Assembly: GCA_947176505.1 (NCBI GenBank)
Contig: CAMWQW010000026.1
Location: 1-49,518 of the forward strand
Reading direction: 5' to 3'
Length of the DNA: 49,518 nt
Origin: an uncultured Lachnospiraceae bacterium
Lineage (GTDB): Bacteria > Bacillota > Clostridia > Lachnospirales > Lachnospiraceae
Position numbers and translations under genes: made by a program. Positions within the stretch are counted from its first letter, which is position 1. Every line of letters begins with the position of its first letter. The notes beneath the pieces were generated by a model that was not told where the DNA came from, did no database searches, and saw only the letters and a program-made list of their open reading frames with translations. Shown here in pieces: positions 24,929 through 33,246 of this stretch.

Positions 24929-26434
24929 ATGAAAGCTATAGGGTTACCCGTAATCATTTTTCTTGTACTTTTGATCCTTGTTATTATTTTTATGGCGATT
25001 GGATATGTCAAAGCTCCGCCGGACATGGCATATATCATTTCCGGTTTCAAGAAGAAATCCAAAATTGTCATCGGCAAGGCAAGCATCCGCATTCCGTTCT
25101 TCGAGCGGCTGGATAAACTGAACCTGCGTCTGATTCCCATTGACGTCAAGACCAGCAACGCGGTTCCGACGGCGGACTACATCAACATCAATGTGGACGC
25201 TACCGTCAATATTAAGATCAGCAGCGAAGCCGACAGACTCCGCCTTGCCGCAGAGAACTTCCTTAACAAAAATACTGAATACATAGCAGGTGTCGCCAGA
25301 GAAGTTCTCGAGGGCAATGTCCGCGAGATCGTCGGTAAGATGCGTCTGGAGGAAATGGTTTCCGACAGACAGAAATTTGCTAATCTTGTCAAAGAAAACG
25401 CCGAACCCGATTTAGCCGCAATGGGACTTGATATTGTCAGCTTTAACGTACAGAATTTTGTGGACGGCAATGATGTCATCGAGAATCTCGGTATTGACAA
25501 TATTGTGAAAATTAAGAAAACTGCCGCTATCGCAAGGGCAGAAAGCGAACGTGACATAAAGGTTGCGCAGGCTGCCGCCGACAAAGAATCCAACGACGCT
25601 GCGGTTGCCGCGCAGACCGAAATTGCCAAGAAACAGAATGAACTGGCAATCAAGAAATCCGAGTTACAGCAGGAATCCGATACCAAGAAAGCTATGGCGG
25701 ATGCCGCTTACGAAATCCAGAAAGAGGAACAGCGTAAGACCATCGAGGTCACCACTGCCAACGCAGATATCGCAAGACAGGAACGCGAGATTGAATTAAA
25801 GCAAAAGCAGGTTGCAGTTAAGGAACGCGCACTGGAGGCGGAAGTCAAGAAACAGGCAGACGCGGACAAATACGCCGCACAGCAGAAAGCGGACGCTGCT
25901 CTCTACCAGAGGCAGAAAGAAGCAGAAGCAAAACAGTTCGAGGCACAGCGTGAAGCGGAAGCCAGAAAAGCACAGGCTGAGGCGGACCGCTTCTCCAAAG
26001 AGCAGGAAGCGGAAGGTATACGCGCCGTCGGTGAAGCGGAAGCCTCCGCCATCCAAGCCAAGGGTATCGCGGAAGCAGAAGCGATGGAACGGAAAGCTGA
26101 AGCTTACGCCAAGTACAATAAAGCAGCCGTAGCCGAAATGATGATCAAGGTGCTGCCTGATATTGCTGCTAAGATTGCAGAACCGTTAGGACAGATTGAC
26201 AAGATTACCATCATCGGCGGAGGTGACGGCGACTTAGGCGGAGTCAATCAGGTTGCGGGAAATGTACCCGTCGTCATGGCAAAGCTTTTTGAAAGTATGA
26301 AAGAAGCGACCGGCATCGACTTATCCGAAATCATCAAGGCTGATACTTACGATGCGAAAGTTAACCGTAATGTCAACGTGACCGGATTGGATGACGTGAA
26401 TGTAGTGATTAAGAATCCGGATCATAACGCATAG
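24929..26434 (+). CDS. floT: Flotillin-like SPFH protein
   Basis: A 501-residue protein with an N-terminal membrane segment (about 5-24), an SPFH/band 7 domain (about 28-195, 'EVLEGNVREIVGKMRLEEMVSDRQKFA' region), and a long Ala/Glu/Lys-rich coiled coil (about 200-410) ending in a Gly-containing tail with 'IGGGDGDLGG'. Length and order match Bacillus YuaG/FloT, which organises membrane microdomains. The NfeD-like partner usually found upstream is missing here. GGAGGGG precedes the ATG by 8 bases. Upstream a TATACT near 24869 could be the -10. It is followed by a strong terminator and stands alone between the kinase and the exporter operon. Confidence 0.93.
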   Translation: MKAIGLPVIIFLVLLILVIIFMAIGYVKAPPDMAYIISGFKKKSKIVIGKASIRIPFFERLDKLNLRLIPIDVKTSNAVPTADYININVDATVNIKISSEADRLRLAAENFLNKNTEYIAGVAREVLEGNVREIVGKMRLEEMVSDRQKFANLVKENAEPDLAAMGLDIVSFNVQNFVDGNDVIENLGIDNIVKIKKTAAIARAESERDIKVAQAAADKESNDAAVAAQTEIAKKQNELAIKKSELQQESDTKKAMADAAYEIQKEEQRKTIEVTTANADIARQEREIELKQKQVAVKERALEAEVKKQADADKYAAQQKADAALYQRQKEAEAKQFEAQREAEARKAQAEADRFSKEQEAEGIRAVGEAEASAIQAKGIAEAEAMERKAEAYAKYNKAAVAEMMIKVLPDIAAKIAEPLGQIDKITIIGGGDGDLGGVNQVAGNVPVVMAKLFESMKEATGIDLSEIIKADTYDAKVNRNVNVTGLDDVNVVIKNPDHNA

Positions 26435-26443
26435 AACAAAAAC

Positions 26444-26481
26444 AACGCTAAGGAAGTTCTCCTGCTTCCCTAGCGTTTTTT
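26444..26481 (+). terminator. Terminator after floT
   Basis: AACGCTAAGGAAG and CTTCCCTAGCGTT form a 13-base stem with one mismatch, followed by T on the plus strand and by GTTTTTG on the minus strand. It can end both floT and the convergent exporter operon whose last gene stops at 26553. Confidence 0.85.
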
Positions 26482-26552
26482 GTTACAGTTCCGTCTTCAA
26501 TACCAGTCTGTTAATCATCTCACAGCACCTGAGCAATCAACCGACATGATAC

Positions 26553-27773
26553 CTACTCATGCCGCAGCGCTTCAATCGGACTTAACTTCGCCGCCTTTTT
26601 CGCCGGATAGATTCCGAAGAAGATACCTACCGCAGATGAGAAAATCGCCGCAAACAGCACCGTTGTCACTTTGACCTGTGCCTGAAATCCCATCACGCTG
26701 CATACGCCCACCGCGCCGAGACTGCCAATCATAATACCAATCAACCCGCCAATCAATGTGATAATGCCCGCTTCCGCCAGAAATTGCAACAGGATAGATC
26801 CTGTTCTTGCTCCCAACGACTTACGGATACCGATTTCTCTCGTGCGCTCCGTCACGGATACGAGCATGATATTCATGACACCGATACCGCCTACCAGAAG
26901 CGATATGGCTGCCACGAAAGAAATAAAGACTGTGATGACACTCAATATACTGTCAATCTGCGACTGCGCATCCGCAAAACTCTCCATCAGAATCTTATTT
27001 TCCCCGCGAACATTATGCCTGCTTTCCATCAGTCGCAGAGAATCCGCCGCCACCTGTGAGGAAAACTCAGCACTCTCTCCCACAATATAGAACTGTGAGA
27101 AATCTTCCACCCAGAATCCGTAACTGCCTCCCAGTGTAGAAATGGGCATCTCTACCTGTAAATAACCGCTGCCATTAAGCATGGAGAGCATTGTAGATGT
27201 ACTGTCCTGTCTGATACCCACAATAGTCATCTCCTGCGTGACGTTATAAATTGTCACATCAAAGCTCATGCCTACCACGTCCGTCGTGCCGAAAAGCATC
27301 CTCGCGCTTGTCTCATTGATAACACATACTTTATTGCCCGCCAGATAATCGCTTTCCGTAAAATATCTTCCTTTCGCCATCGGCTCCTTTGCCACGCAAT
27401 ATTGCAGCGCCTCGTTACCCGCATAGACCAACGCCTCAAAATTTCCTTTACGCCCTTCCGCATCCGCCCACATGGAATACTGGGGCGTTACGCCTTTGAC
27501 ATGTTCTACTTTTTCTTCAATCAGCTCAAAGTCTTCATCTGTAAAAGCCACATCATTGCCTTCCACGGAACTATTGGTGTAGAGCGCCACCTGCCCTCCT
27601 GCCATGCTGTCCAGCTCACCGTTAATCTGGCTTCTCATCCCGTTACCGATGGAAATAATCAGAATGACCGAAGCAATTCCTATAATAATACCCAACATGG
27701 TAAGAACAGACCGCCCTTTATTGCTCTTGATGTTCATCAATGCAATTTTAATATATTCCCATATCTGTGCCAT
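26553..27773 (-). CDS. MacB-type ABC exporter permease (MacB_PCD/FtsX)
   Basis: A 406-residue permease: helix 1 at about 20-42 after an amphipathic start ('IWEYIKIALMNIKSNKGRSVLTMLGIIIGI'), a large extracytoplasmic domain (about 45-275), then three helices with the FtsX signature 'GGIGVMNIMLVSVTERTREIGIRKSLGA', ending 'YPAKKAAKLSPIEALRHE'. These features define the MacB/LolC-type mechanotransmission exporters. The ATPase is a separate gene (29373) and the adaptor lies between them, so this is a three-gene MacA-MacB system. It begins about 80 bases after the adaptor stop. Substrate cannot be told; peptides, lipids or macrolides are known for the class. Confidence 0.93.
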   Translation of the reverse strand: MAQIWEYIKIALMNIKSNKGRSVLTMLGIIIGIASVILIISIGNGMRSQINGELDSMAGGQVALYTNSSVEGNDVAFTDEDFELIEEKVEHVKGVTPQYSMWADAEGRKGNFEALVYAGNEALQYCVAKEPMAKGRYFTESDYLAGNKVCVINETSARMLFGTTDVVGMSFDVTIYNVTQEMTIVGIRQDSTSTMLSMLNGSGYLQVEMPISTLGGSYGFWVEDFSQFYIVGESAEFSSQVAADSLRLMESRHNVRGENKILMESFADAQSQIDSILSVITVFISFVAAISLLVGGIGVMNIMLVSVTERTREIGIRKSLGARTGSILLQFLAEAGIITLIGGLIGIMIGSLGAVGVCSVMGFQAQVKVTTVLFAAIFSSAVGIFFGIYPAKKAAKLSPIEALRHE

Positions 27774-27855
27774 TGTATCAACCCATCCCTTCCTGCTTCT
27801 TGTCCCTGCCGGACATGCCTGCTTACTGCTGCCGTCCGACTCTTCGTTATTCTGT

Positions 27856-29310
27856 CTAATTCTGCGGGATAGCTGTTACCGGCATGCCTTCTGTCAAATC
27901 CTGACCCATCGTCATAATGACCGCTTCACCTTCTGCAAGACCTTCCACAACCTCACTGTAGCTGTCGGAAGAAATACCCGTTGTGATACGTTTCTTGGCT
28001 ACTACTCCGTTCTCTGCCACAAATACAAAGTCACCTTCCATATCCGTATTGATAACCTCAACCGGAATCATCACAACGCCTTCTGCCTTCGCCGTATGTA
28101 TCTCCACTCTCGCCTCAACGCCCAGATAAATGTCCGAATCCGGATTGCTTATCTCAATCTCTGCGCCTACGACCGCTGCTCCGCTCTGATTGGTTGTCGC
28201 CATACGGTTAATCTTAGTCACTTCACCATCATACTTTTTGCCGCCGATATCAATGGAGACCGTCTGTCCTAACTCTATTTTCTCCAAATCATATTTGGAT
28301 ACGGTAATTGCCACTTTGACCTTCTCGGTGCTCTCCACCGTAACGAGCTTCGTTCCTTCCTGAGGTGTCGATCCTTCCACTGCTTCCACTTCCGTGACTA
28401 CACCGTCGAAATCTGCAAGAATACCATTTGCCACCTCTTCCATGGCATCGAGCGTCTTCTGACTTTCAATCCGCTCCATCTGCGTATTAGCCTCTAACTG
28501 GCTCTTACTTCCACTGTCCATGGAGCCGCCCTCAGAGCTGCTCTTCTGCGACTTCATCTCGGAGCGATACTCTTTATAGGCAGCAATTTTCTCCTGATAT
28601 AATTCTACTTCCTTCTGCCAAGCCAGAATTTCTTCGTTATTCTGCTGTTCATAAGTATTGTACTGTATTAGCTTCTGCAGATTCAGATATTCCTCTGACC
28701 CCGGCTGATCCGACCAGTCTAAGAGAGAAATCTGCAAAAGCGTCCCTTCATGAGCAAGCCAAGTCTTCTTGTCATTAATCTTCTGCTCCAATTCCTTGAC
28801 ATAGTTCTCACTGTCCGTAATCTGCTGTTCCAAGACCTCCAGATTGATGTTTGCCTCTCCAAGTTCCGCTATGTACTTGTTATTCTTATAAATAGAACTC
28901 TCATAACCGCCTTCATTTGCCTGAAGCTTCAGTTCTGCCACCTGCTTCGCACTTTCAAGCGCTTCCGCATCGTATGTCACAAGCGGCTGCCCTTTCTTGA
29001 TGCTGTCGCCTGCTGCCACGTCCACTGTACCGATTTCAACTGCCACAGGTGCAAAATATGTCTTTGTCTCCTCACTCTTAACCGTTCCGCTGGTATTCAA
29101 TGTCTGTTCGATATCTCCTACTGCCGCTGCCGTAGTGTACACTACAACTCCCGCATTTTTAGCCGCTATGGAATTTACCGTCATAAAAAGTACAATCACT
29201 GCCGCAATACCGCCAAGTACACAGCGTCTTATGATTTTCTTCTTTTTCTTCTTATCCATGGGCGTCTTTTGAGTTGTTTTTTCTGTCTCTCCATTTTCAG
29301 TCTTTTTCAT
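27856..29310 (-). CDS. MacA/HlyD-type exporter adaptor
   Basis: A 484-residue membrane-fusion protein. A Lys-rich start precedes one membrane helix (about 27-47); then come the barrel/lipoyl halves ('VDVAAGDSIKKGQPLVTYDAE' and 'ANGILADFDGVVTEVEAVEG'), a long coiled coil between them, and a C-terminal part ending 'EGLAEGEAVIMTMGQDLTEG', typical of MacA/YknX proteins. I start it at ATG 29310 with AAAGGAA about 8 bases upstream; an ATG at 29376 overlaps the ATPase stop but lacks a good site and adds an odd 22-residue tail. It links the ATPase/MacB pair to the cell envelope. Confidence 0.92.
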   Translation of the reverse strand: MKKTENGETEKTTQKTPMDKKKKKKIIRRCVLGGIAAVIVLFMTVNSIAAKNAGVVVYTTAAAVGDIEQTLNTSGTVKSEETKTYFAPVAVEIGTVDVAAGDSIKKGQPLVTYDAEALESAKQVAELKLQANEGGYESSIYKNNKYIAELGEANINLEVLEQQITDSENYVKELEQKINDKKTWLAHEGTLLQISLLDWSDQPGSEEYLNLQKLIQYNTYEQQNNEEILAWQKEVELYQEKIAAYKEYRSEMKSQKSSSEGGSMDSGSKSQLEANTQMERIESQKTLDAMEEVANGILADFDGVVTEVEAVEGSTPQEGTKLVTVESTEKVKVAITVSKYDLEKIELGQTVSIDIGGKKYDGEVTKINRMATTNQSGAAVVGAEIEISNPDSDIYLGVEARVEIHTAKAEGVVMIPVEVINTDMEGDFVFVAENGVVAKKRITTGISSDSYSEVVEGLAEGEAVIMTMGQDLTEGMPVTAIPQN

Positions 29311-29372
29311 TTCTCTATTCCTTTCCCTTATATCATTACACTCTGTGCCTTTATAAATATGTGCGTGGTCTC

Positions 29373-30074
29373 TCATACCGCTTCTTGCACATCATTCATA
29401 TAGTCTTCCACAATTCTGCCATCCATGATTTTGATAACTCTCTTTGCCTGTGCTGCAATGTCGTTGTCATGGGTAATCAGAATCACCGTTCTGCCTTCTT
29501 CATGCAGCCCCTTCAGAATCTCCATGATTTCTCTCGTGGAATTAGAATCCAGATTACCGGTAGGCTCATCTGCAAGTATAATCGGCGGCGCCTGTGCTAT
29601 TGCTCTGGCAATCGCTACTCTCTGCTGCTGTCCGCCGGACATCTCTGACGGTTTATGGTCTTTGCGGTGCTCAAGTCCTACTTTATTAAGCGCCTCATCG
29701 GATAACTGTGCCCTTTCCCGCTTCGACACACCACGGTAAATGAGTGGCAGCTCCACATTCTCAAGAGCTGTCAGGCTGGGAATCAGATTGAATCCCTGAA
29801 AAATAAATCCAATCTCCTGATTCCGGATATCCGACAATTCGTCGTCTGTCATACCCGCTACATCATGTCCATGCAGATAATAGCTTCCGCTTGTCGGAAC
29901 ATCCAAACACCCCAGCATATTCATCAGCGTAGATTTACCGGAACCGGAATGCCCTATGATTGCCACAAACTCTCTCTCCTGAATCGTCAAACTCACATGA
30001 TCTAGCGCCTTTACTTCGTTCTCCCCGGGATTGTATGTCTTACACATATCCCGAATCTCAACTAGTGCGTCCAT
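29373..30074 (-). CDS. MacB/LolD-type ABC exporter ATPase
   Basis: A 233-residue ATPase with Walker A GHSGSGKST (41-49), Q-loop 'FIFQGFNLIPSLTALENVELPL', signature MSGGQQQR (145-152), Walker B IILADEPT (about 165-172) and switch His in 'VILITHD'. The 'QGFNLIPSLTALENV' stretch is typical of the LolD/MacB subfamily. It is first in the three-gene exporter operon (ATPase, adaptor, permease) on the minus strand; the adaptor starts about 60 bases further on. Confidence 0.96.
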   Translation of the reverse strand: MDALVEIRDMCKTYNPGENEVKALDHVSLTIQEREFVAIIGHSGSGKSTLMNMLGCLDVPTSGSYYLHGHDVAGMTDDELSDIRNQEIGFIFQGFNLIPSLTALENVELPLIYRGVSKRERAQLSDEALNKVGLEHRKDHKPSEMSGGQQQRVAIARAIAQAPPIILADEPTGNLDSNSTREIMEILKGLHEEGRTVILITHDNDIAAQAKRVIKIMDGRIVEDYMNDVQEAV

Positions 30075-30397
30075 ACTACCTCACCTTTCTGACTGCTTTT
30101 TACTCTATCGCATACTTCCATTATATGTAACGAATGAGCATGTCATTTTTCTTCAACTCAAAAAATTTTCTTTATTTCTTTACCATAAAATAACAAGTCA
30201 TTCTTAAAATCATATTGGTAAAACCTTAAGCTTATCTTAATTCAAATCCAATCCATTACATAATATATAACTGCCAAATGTTTCAAAATGGTTACAAGAC
30301 CACCAAAAATATTATCACAACATTATCATTGCCACAATAATTGCTATTATAATATTTCTAAGTTATGCTACTTTCTATGTTATGATATGAAGATGCG
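30075..30397. other. AT-rich upstream region of the exporter operon
   Basis: About 320 bases, very AT-rich, without a coding frame. It must hold the exporter promoter. The only structure I see is CTTAA at 30203, 30225 and 30236, spaced 22 and 11 bases, which could be regulator half-sites. No clear -35/-10 pair could be fixed. Confidence 0.5.
30203..30240 (-). promoter_or_regulatory. Phased TTAAG repeats upstream of the exporter operon
   Basis: TTAAG on the minus strand starts at 30240, 30229 and 30207, that is with 11- and 22-base spacing. Helically phased half-sites fit a response-regulator site, but in such AT-rich DNA chance is a real alternative. Confidence 0.3.
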
Positions 30398-30427
30398 AAA
30401 AGAGCGCCGGTCAACAGACCAACGCCC
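30398..30427 (-). terminator. Terminator after the AraC-family gene
   Basis: An 11-base stem including G-T pairs (GGGCGTTGGTC with GACCGGCGCTC) around a TGTT loop, followed by TTTT on the minus strand, 35 bases after the stop of the AraC-family gene. Confidence 0.75.
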
Positions 30428-30461
30428 TTTTATCATAATTAATTCATAATAGACAAGCCGA

Positions 30462-31385
30462 TTACTTTTTCTCAACCGGAACCCACAGCTCGCAGAACAG
30501 ACCGCTTTCACCCTTTTCAAAATAAATTTCATAATCCGTATCGTCTGTCTGCATATAACCGGTCTGCGGAATAAACTCTTTGAAAAACTTATCCCATGTC
30601 TCACCCAGACAATCACCATCGGGACCAAAACATTTGAAAACTGCGTAATCCGCCGGTTCCGTCTCCCACATGGAGTATCTACCTGCTGCGCCTGCATTAT
30701 CCTCCGTAGGGTTTCCGCTACCAATCAAATGCTCCAGCCCAGCCATATCCGTGTCTTCGTCAACCATAACGCCTATCCCGTAATTAAAATGAGTCTCATC
30801 CTTTTTGACCGGACTGCATAAACCGTACAAATCCTTTTTGCCTTCGACACGAAGCTGCTTCATCGGCTCAATCAGATTCTTTTCATCGCATTCTGCCCAA
30901 AAATCCGGAATACTGTGATCGTTCTCATCGGTACTGACCTCATTCGGAAATGCTTTTACCAGTGCGATAAACTTCTGACTTCCTTTGTGCTCCATTCTGT
31001 AATCCATAACACTACCACCTTCCCACGTGATTTTTATGACAAGGGGATTAAACAAGTGAAGCTTGGCGCCTTTATGCTTTGCCTGTTTCGGAGTCGAGCC
31101 GTGAAACCTCGAAAAAGCCTTAGAAAAACTTTCCGGAGATTCATAACCATATTTATATGCCGCATCAATCACCGATATATCCGTTGTTTGAAGCTCTTGT
31201 GCCGCCAGTGTAAGACGCCTGCTGCGAATATATTCATTAGGCGTCATCCCGACAATAAAACTGAATGTCCGATGAAAGTTATAGCTCGACATATGCACGC
31301 TTCTTGCCACTTCGGCATATCCTATGTCCTCATAAATATGTTCTTCCATATAGCAGATTGCCCGTTGTATCAACTGTATCGCCAT
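30462..31385 (-). CDS. AraC-family regulator with GyrI-like effector domain
   Basis: A 307-residue regulator. Residues 1 to about 105 contain the two AraC helix-turn-helix motifs ('AEVARSVHMSSYNFHRTFSFIVGMTP' split region and 'AYKYGYESPESFSKAFSRFHG'). Residues about 130-307 form a GyrI-like/AraC effector-binding domain ('YRMEHKGSQKFIALVKAFP', 'YAVFKCFGPDGDCLGETWDKFFKEF', 'YEIYFEKGE'). Such Rob/BltR-like proteins respond to small molecules, often drugs. I start at ATG 31385, preceded by AGGGGTGA 5 bases upstream; an ATG at 31490 would add 35 unrelated residues. It stands alone, facing the exporter promoter region at its 3' side; control of that exporter is possible but unproven. Confidence 0.9.
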   Translation of the reverse strand: MAIQLIQRAICYMEEHIYEDIGYAEVARSVHMSSYNFHRTFSFIVGMTPNEYIRSRRLTLAAQELQTTDISVIDAAYKYGYESPESFSKAFSRFHGSTPKQAKHKGAKLHLFNPLVIKITWEGGSVMDYRMEHKGSQKFIALVKAFPNEVSTDENDHSIPDFWAECDEKNLIEPMKQLRVEGKKDLYGLCSPVKKDETHFNYGIGVMVDEDTDMAGLEHLIGSGNPTEDNAGAAGRYSMWETEPADYAVFKCFGPDGDCLGETWDKFFKEFIPQTGYMQTDDTDYEIYFEKGESGLFCELWVPVEKK

Positions 31386-31530
31386 ATCACTCACCCCTTG
31401 TATGCACTCATTATAATTGACTGCATTTGGAAAGTCCTGTCCGCGCTTGCACAATTCTGTCCTGCCAATAGTACTCCTTCGGGCAATCATCCAAACGGAT
31501 TTGACCGCAATTTATTCTATCGCCTGTTCC

Positions 31531-32313
31531 TCATTGTGTCACATTCGTCCGTGTACTGTCTGTAACCGCACTTTTGGAAGAGATATGCGCATTCTTTAAA
31601 ATCGGGCTGAGCGGCTTATAAATTAGCAGCGTAACCCCGGAAGCCGCCACACTTTTAATAATATTAATAGGCGCTACCGCAAAACATACAAAGGACGTTA
31701 CACTGTTGATATTACCATTAATCTCCGCACCTGCTGCAATAATTGCCTCCATAGGCATACCGAACAGCTTAGAAAATGCCGGCAGCAGATACACACCGTT
31801 AAACGCCGTCCCGAATACCGTCATAATCACGGAACCGATCACACACGCCAAAACTGCTCTTTTTCTCGTCTTCTTGAACATATAGAAGATAGACGCCGGA
31901 AGAATGAGACTGCACCCGATGACGAAATTAGCAAGATCCCCCACAAAAGCTGTGCTCGTTCCCTTAATGACAAGTTTTAACAATATCTTGCAAAATTCAA
32001 TCATAATTCCAGCCACCGGTCCGAAAGCAAAGGTTCCTACAAGCGCCGGTATCTCACTGAAATCCAGTTTGTAGAATCCGGGCGCCAAGAAAGGAATCGG
32101 GAAATCAAAGATATGTAAAATAACCGCCAACGCGGAAAATAACCCGATCATTGTGATTTTTCTGGTACTTAAAATACGTTCCGTAATGCCATCCCGCTTA
32201 TACACATATTTCTCCGCCGCATAAGCAATCAAAAACAATCCCGCTGCCACACCTACGCAAACCAACACAAAAACTACGTTGTCTGCAATACTTTGTAATA
32301 ATCCGTTACCCAT
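31531..32313 (-). CDS. ribU: ECF riboflavin transporter S component RibU
   Basis: A 260-residue membrane protein. An extra N-terminal helix (about 13-32) precedes the S-component core of about six helices: 'KITMIGLFSALAVILHIFDFPIP', 'LDFSEIPALVGTFAFGPVAGIMIEF', 'STAFVGDLANFVIGCSLILPASIFY', and 'VYLLPAFSKLFGM'. These segments, especially 'LDFSEIPALVG..FGP', match RibU. The substrate assignment is backed by the FMN riboswitch directly upstream. The EcfA/EcfT energising module is expected elsewhere. GGAGG sits 6-7 bases before the ATG. The C-terminal tail is polar and adds about 25 residues. Confidence 0.92.
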   Translation of the reverse strand: MGNGLLQSIADNVVFVLVCVGVAAGLFLIAYAAEKYVYKRDGITERILSTRKITMIGLFSALAVILHIFDFPIPFLAPGFYKLDFSEIPALVGTFAFGPVAGIMIEFCKILLKLVIKGTSTAFVGDLANFVIGCSLILPASIFYMFKKTRKRAVLACVIGSVIMTVFGTAFNGVYLLPAFSKLFGMPMEAIIAAGAEINGNINSVTSFVCFAVAPINIIKSVAASGVTLLIYKPLSPILKNAHISSKSAVTDSTRTNVTQ

Positions 32314-32411
32314 TTTTCCTCCATTCCGAAACGTCTCCCGTAACGTGTATGCAAAGACGCCTCTGTCATAATGTTGTCGGAAAAAGTTCTTACACTCGTT
32401 TTGCTTTAATA

Positions 32412-32440
32412 TAAAAACCCCGGAACATATATTCCGGGGT
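32412..32440 (-). terminator. Riboswitch-controlled terminator before ribU
   Basis: CCCCGGAA/TTCCGGGG stem with a six-base loop followed by TTTTT on the minus strand, between the FMN riboswitch and ribU (about 100 bases before its start). This is the expression platform: FMN binding should favour this terminator. Confidence 0.85.
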
Positions 32441-32493
32441 CATAACTCAAAGCAAACAGTCCTCCATACGGCATAACCGTACGTCGTCCTGCT

Positions 32494-32676
32494 ATTTCTT
32501 CTCTCATCCAGACTTTACTGTCGGTTTTGGAATTTCACCAAATCAGCCGCTGCTACGTCAATCACTCTGCTTTCGCCATCAATACTGCACCAATGCCGAA
32601 GCAGGCTGACCTTCATGCCACAGCGGGTCGCGGACTATACCGCCGGTAGGGAATTGCACCCAACCCCGAAGAACTT
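32494..32676 (-). ncRNA. FMN riboswitch (RFN element)
   Basis: On the minus strand the conserved RFN segments appear in order: TTCTTCGGGG, GGGTGCAATTCCC, ACCGGCGGTATAGTCCGCGA, then after a long variable arm GGCTGATTTGGTGAAATTCC, CCGACAGTAAAGTCTGGATG and GAGAGAAGAA closing the stem. It senses FMN and controls ribU by the terminator at 32412-32440. The variable arm between the CGACCCGCT and AGCGGCTGA segments is long (about 75 bases). Confidence 0.95.
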
Positions 32677-32726
32677 TTCCTGATATTTAAATAGTTTGCC
32701 TTGCGGCTTCGCCGCTGACAGTTAAG

Positions 32727-32755
32727 AGTATACACCATGTATGGCTATATCGCAA
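32727..32755 (-). promoter_or_regulatory. Promoter of the FMN riboswitch-ribU transcript
   Basis: TTGCGA (32755-32750) and TATACT (32732-32727) are spaced by 17 bases on the minus strand, about 50 bases before the riboswitch. A small GCGGC/GCCGC hairpin (32702-32716) lies in the leader. Confidence 0.7.
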
Positions 32756-32767
32756 GCAGAAAATTCC

Positions 32768-33145
32768 CTACCCTAATTCCAATTCACTAAAGTTAACGAA
32801 TAAATCCCCATAAATTCCGGCTTTCACTTTCTCTGAAAAAGTATACTCCTTTGGTTCTTTCTTATGCTCAAAATCATACACTGTGACAATTTGCCGCTTT
32901 GCATCTACAATCCAATACTCGCGAACACCCGTCTCTTCATACAGTGTACACTTTCTCACATAGTCCATGCGCTTACTGGACGGAGAAACAATCTCGATTA
33001 CCCAGTCCGGTGCACCGTGACATCCTTTTTCGTCCAGCTTATCCCTGTCACAGATAACGGAGATGTCCGGCTCCACGTAATTATGGATATCATCTTTCCG
33101 CGTTTTTCCCGCCTTCGATTGCCATAAAATATTCCTCACTTCCAA
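32768..33145 (-). CDS. Uma2-family (DUF820) endonuclease-like protein, N-terminally truncated
   Basis: The frame encodes the core of a Uma2/DUF820 PD-(D/E)XK-like protein: 'YVEPDISVICD', 'GAPDWVIEIVSPSSKRMDYVRKCTLYEETGVREYWIVD', ending with a short strand pair. Family members are usually about 180-200 residues and have an N-terminal 'E..ElidGei..m..ps..H' region; here only about 25 residues precede EPDI and the best start is a TTG at 33145. A short frame upstream on another phase ('MIMEHAQIGSEEYFM') suggests deletion or frameshift at the 5' end. Probably a decaying gene. It reads towards the ribU riboswitch. Confidence 0.65.
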   Translation of the reverse strand: MEVRNILWQSKAGKTRKDDIHNYVEPDISVICDRDKLDEKGCHGAPDWVIEIVSPSSKRMDYVRKCTLYEETGVREYWIVDAKRQIVTVYDFEHKKEPKEYTFSEKVKAGIYGDLFVNFSELELG

Positions 33146-33176
33146 TTTGTGCGTGTTCCATAATCATATCCTCTAG

Positions 33177-33226
33177 AATAAAAATACCCTCAAAAATATG
33201 CACATACATACTTTTAAGGGTATTTA
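33177..33226 (-). terminator. Terminator after the flagellin gene
   Basis: AAATACCCT (33182-33190) and AGGGTATTT (33217-33225) close a long hairpin with additional A/T pairing inside; on the minus strand it is followed by TTTTTATT. It lies about 20 bases after the flagellin stop. Confidence 0.75.
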
Positions 33227-33246
33227 TACTCAACTCTGCTGTGTTA

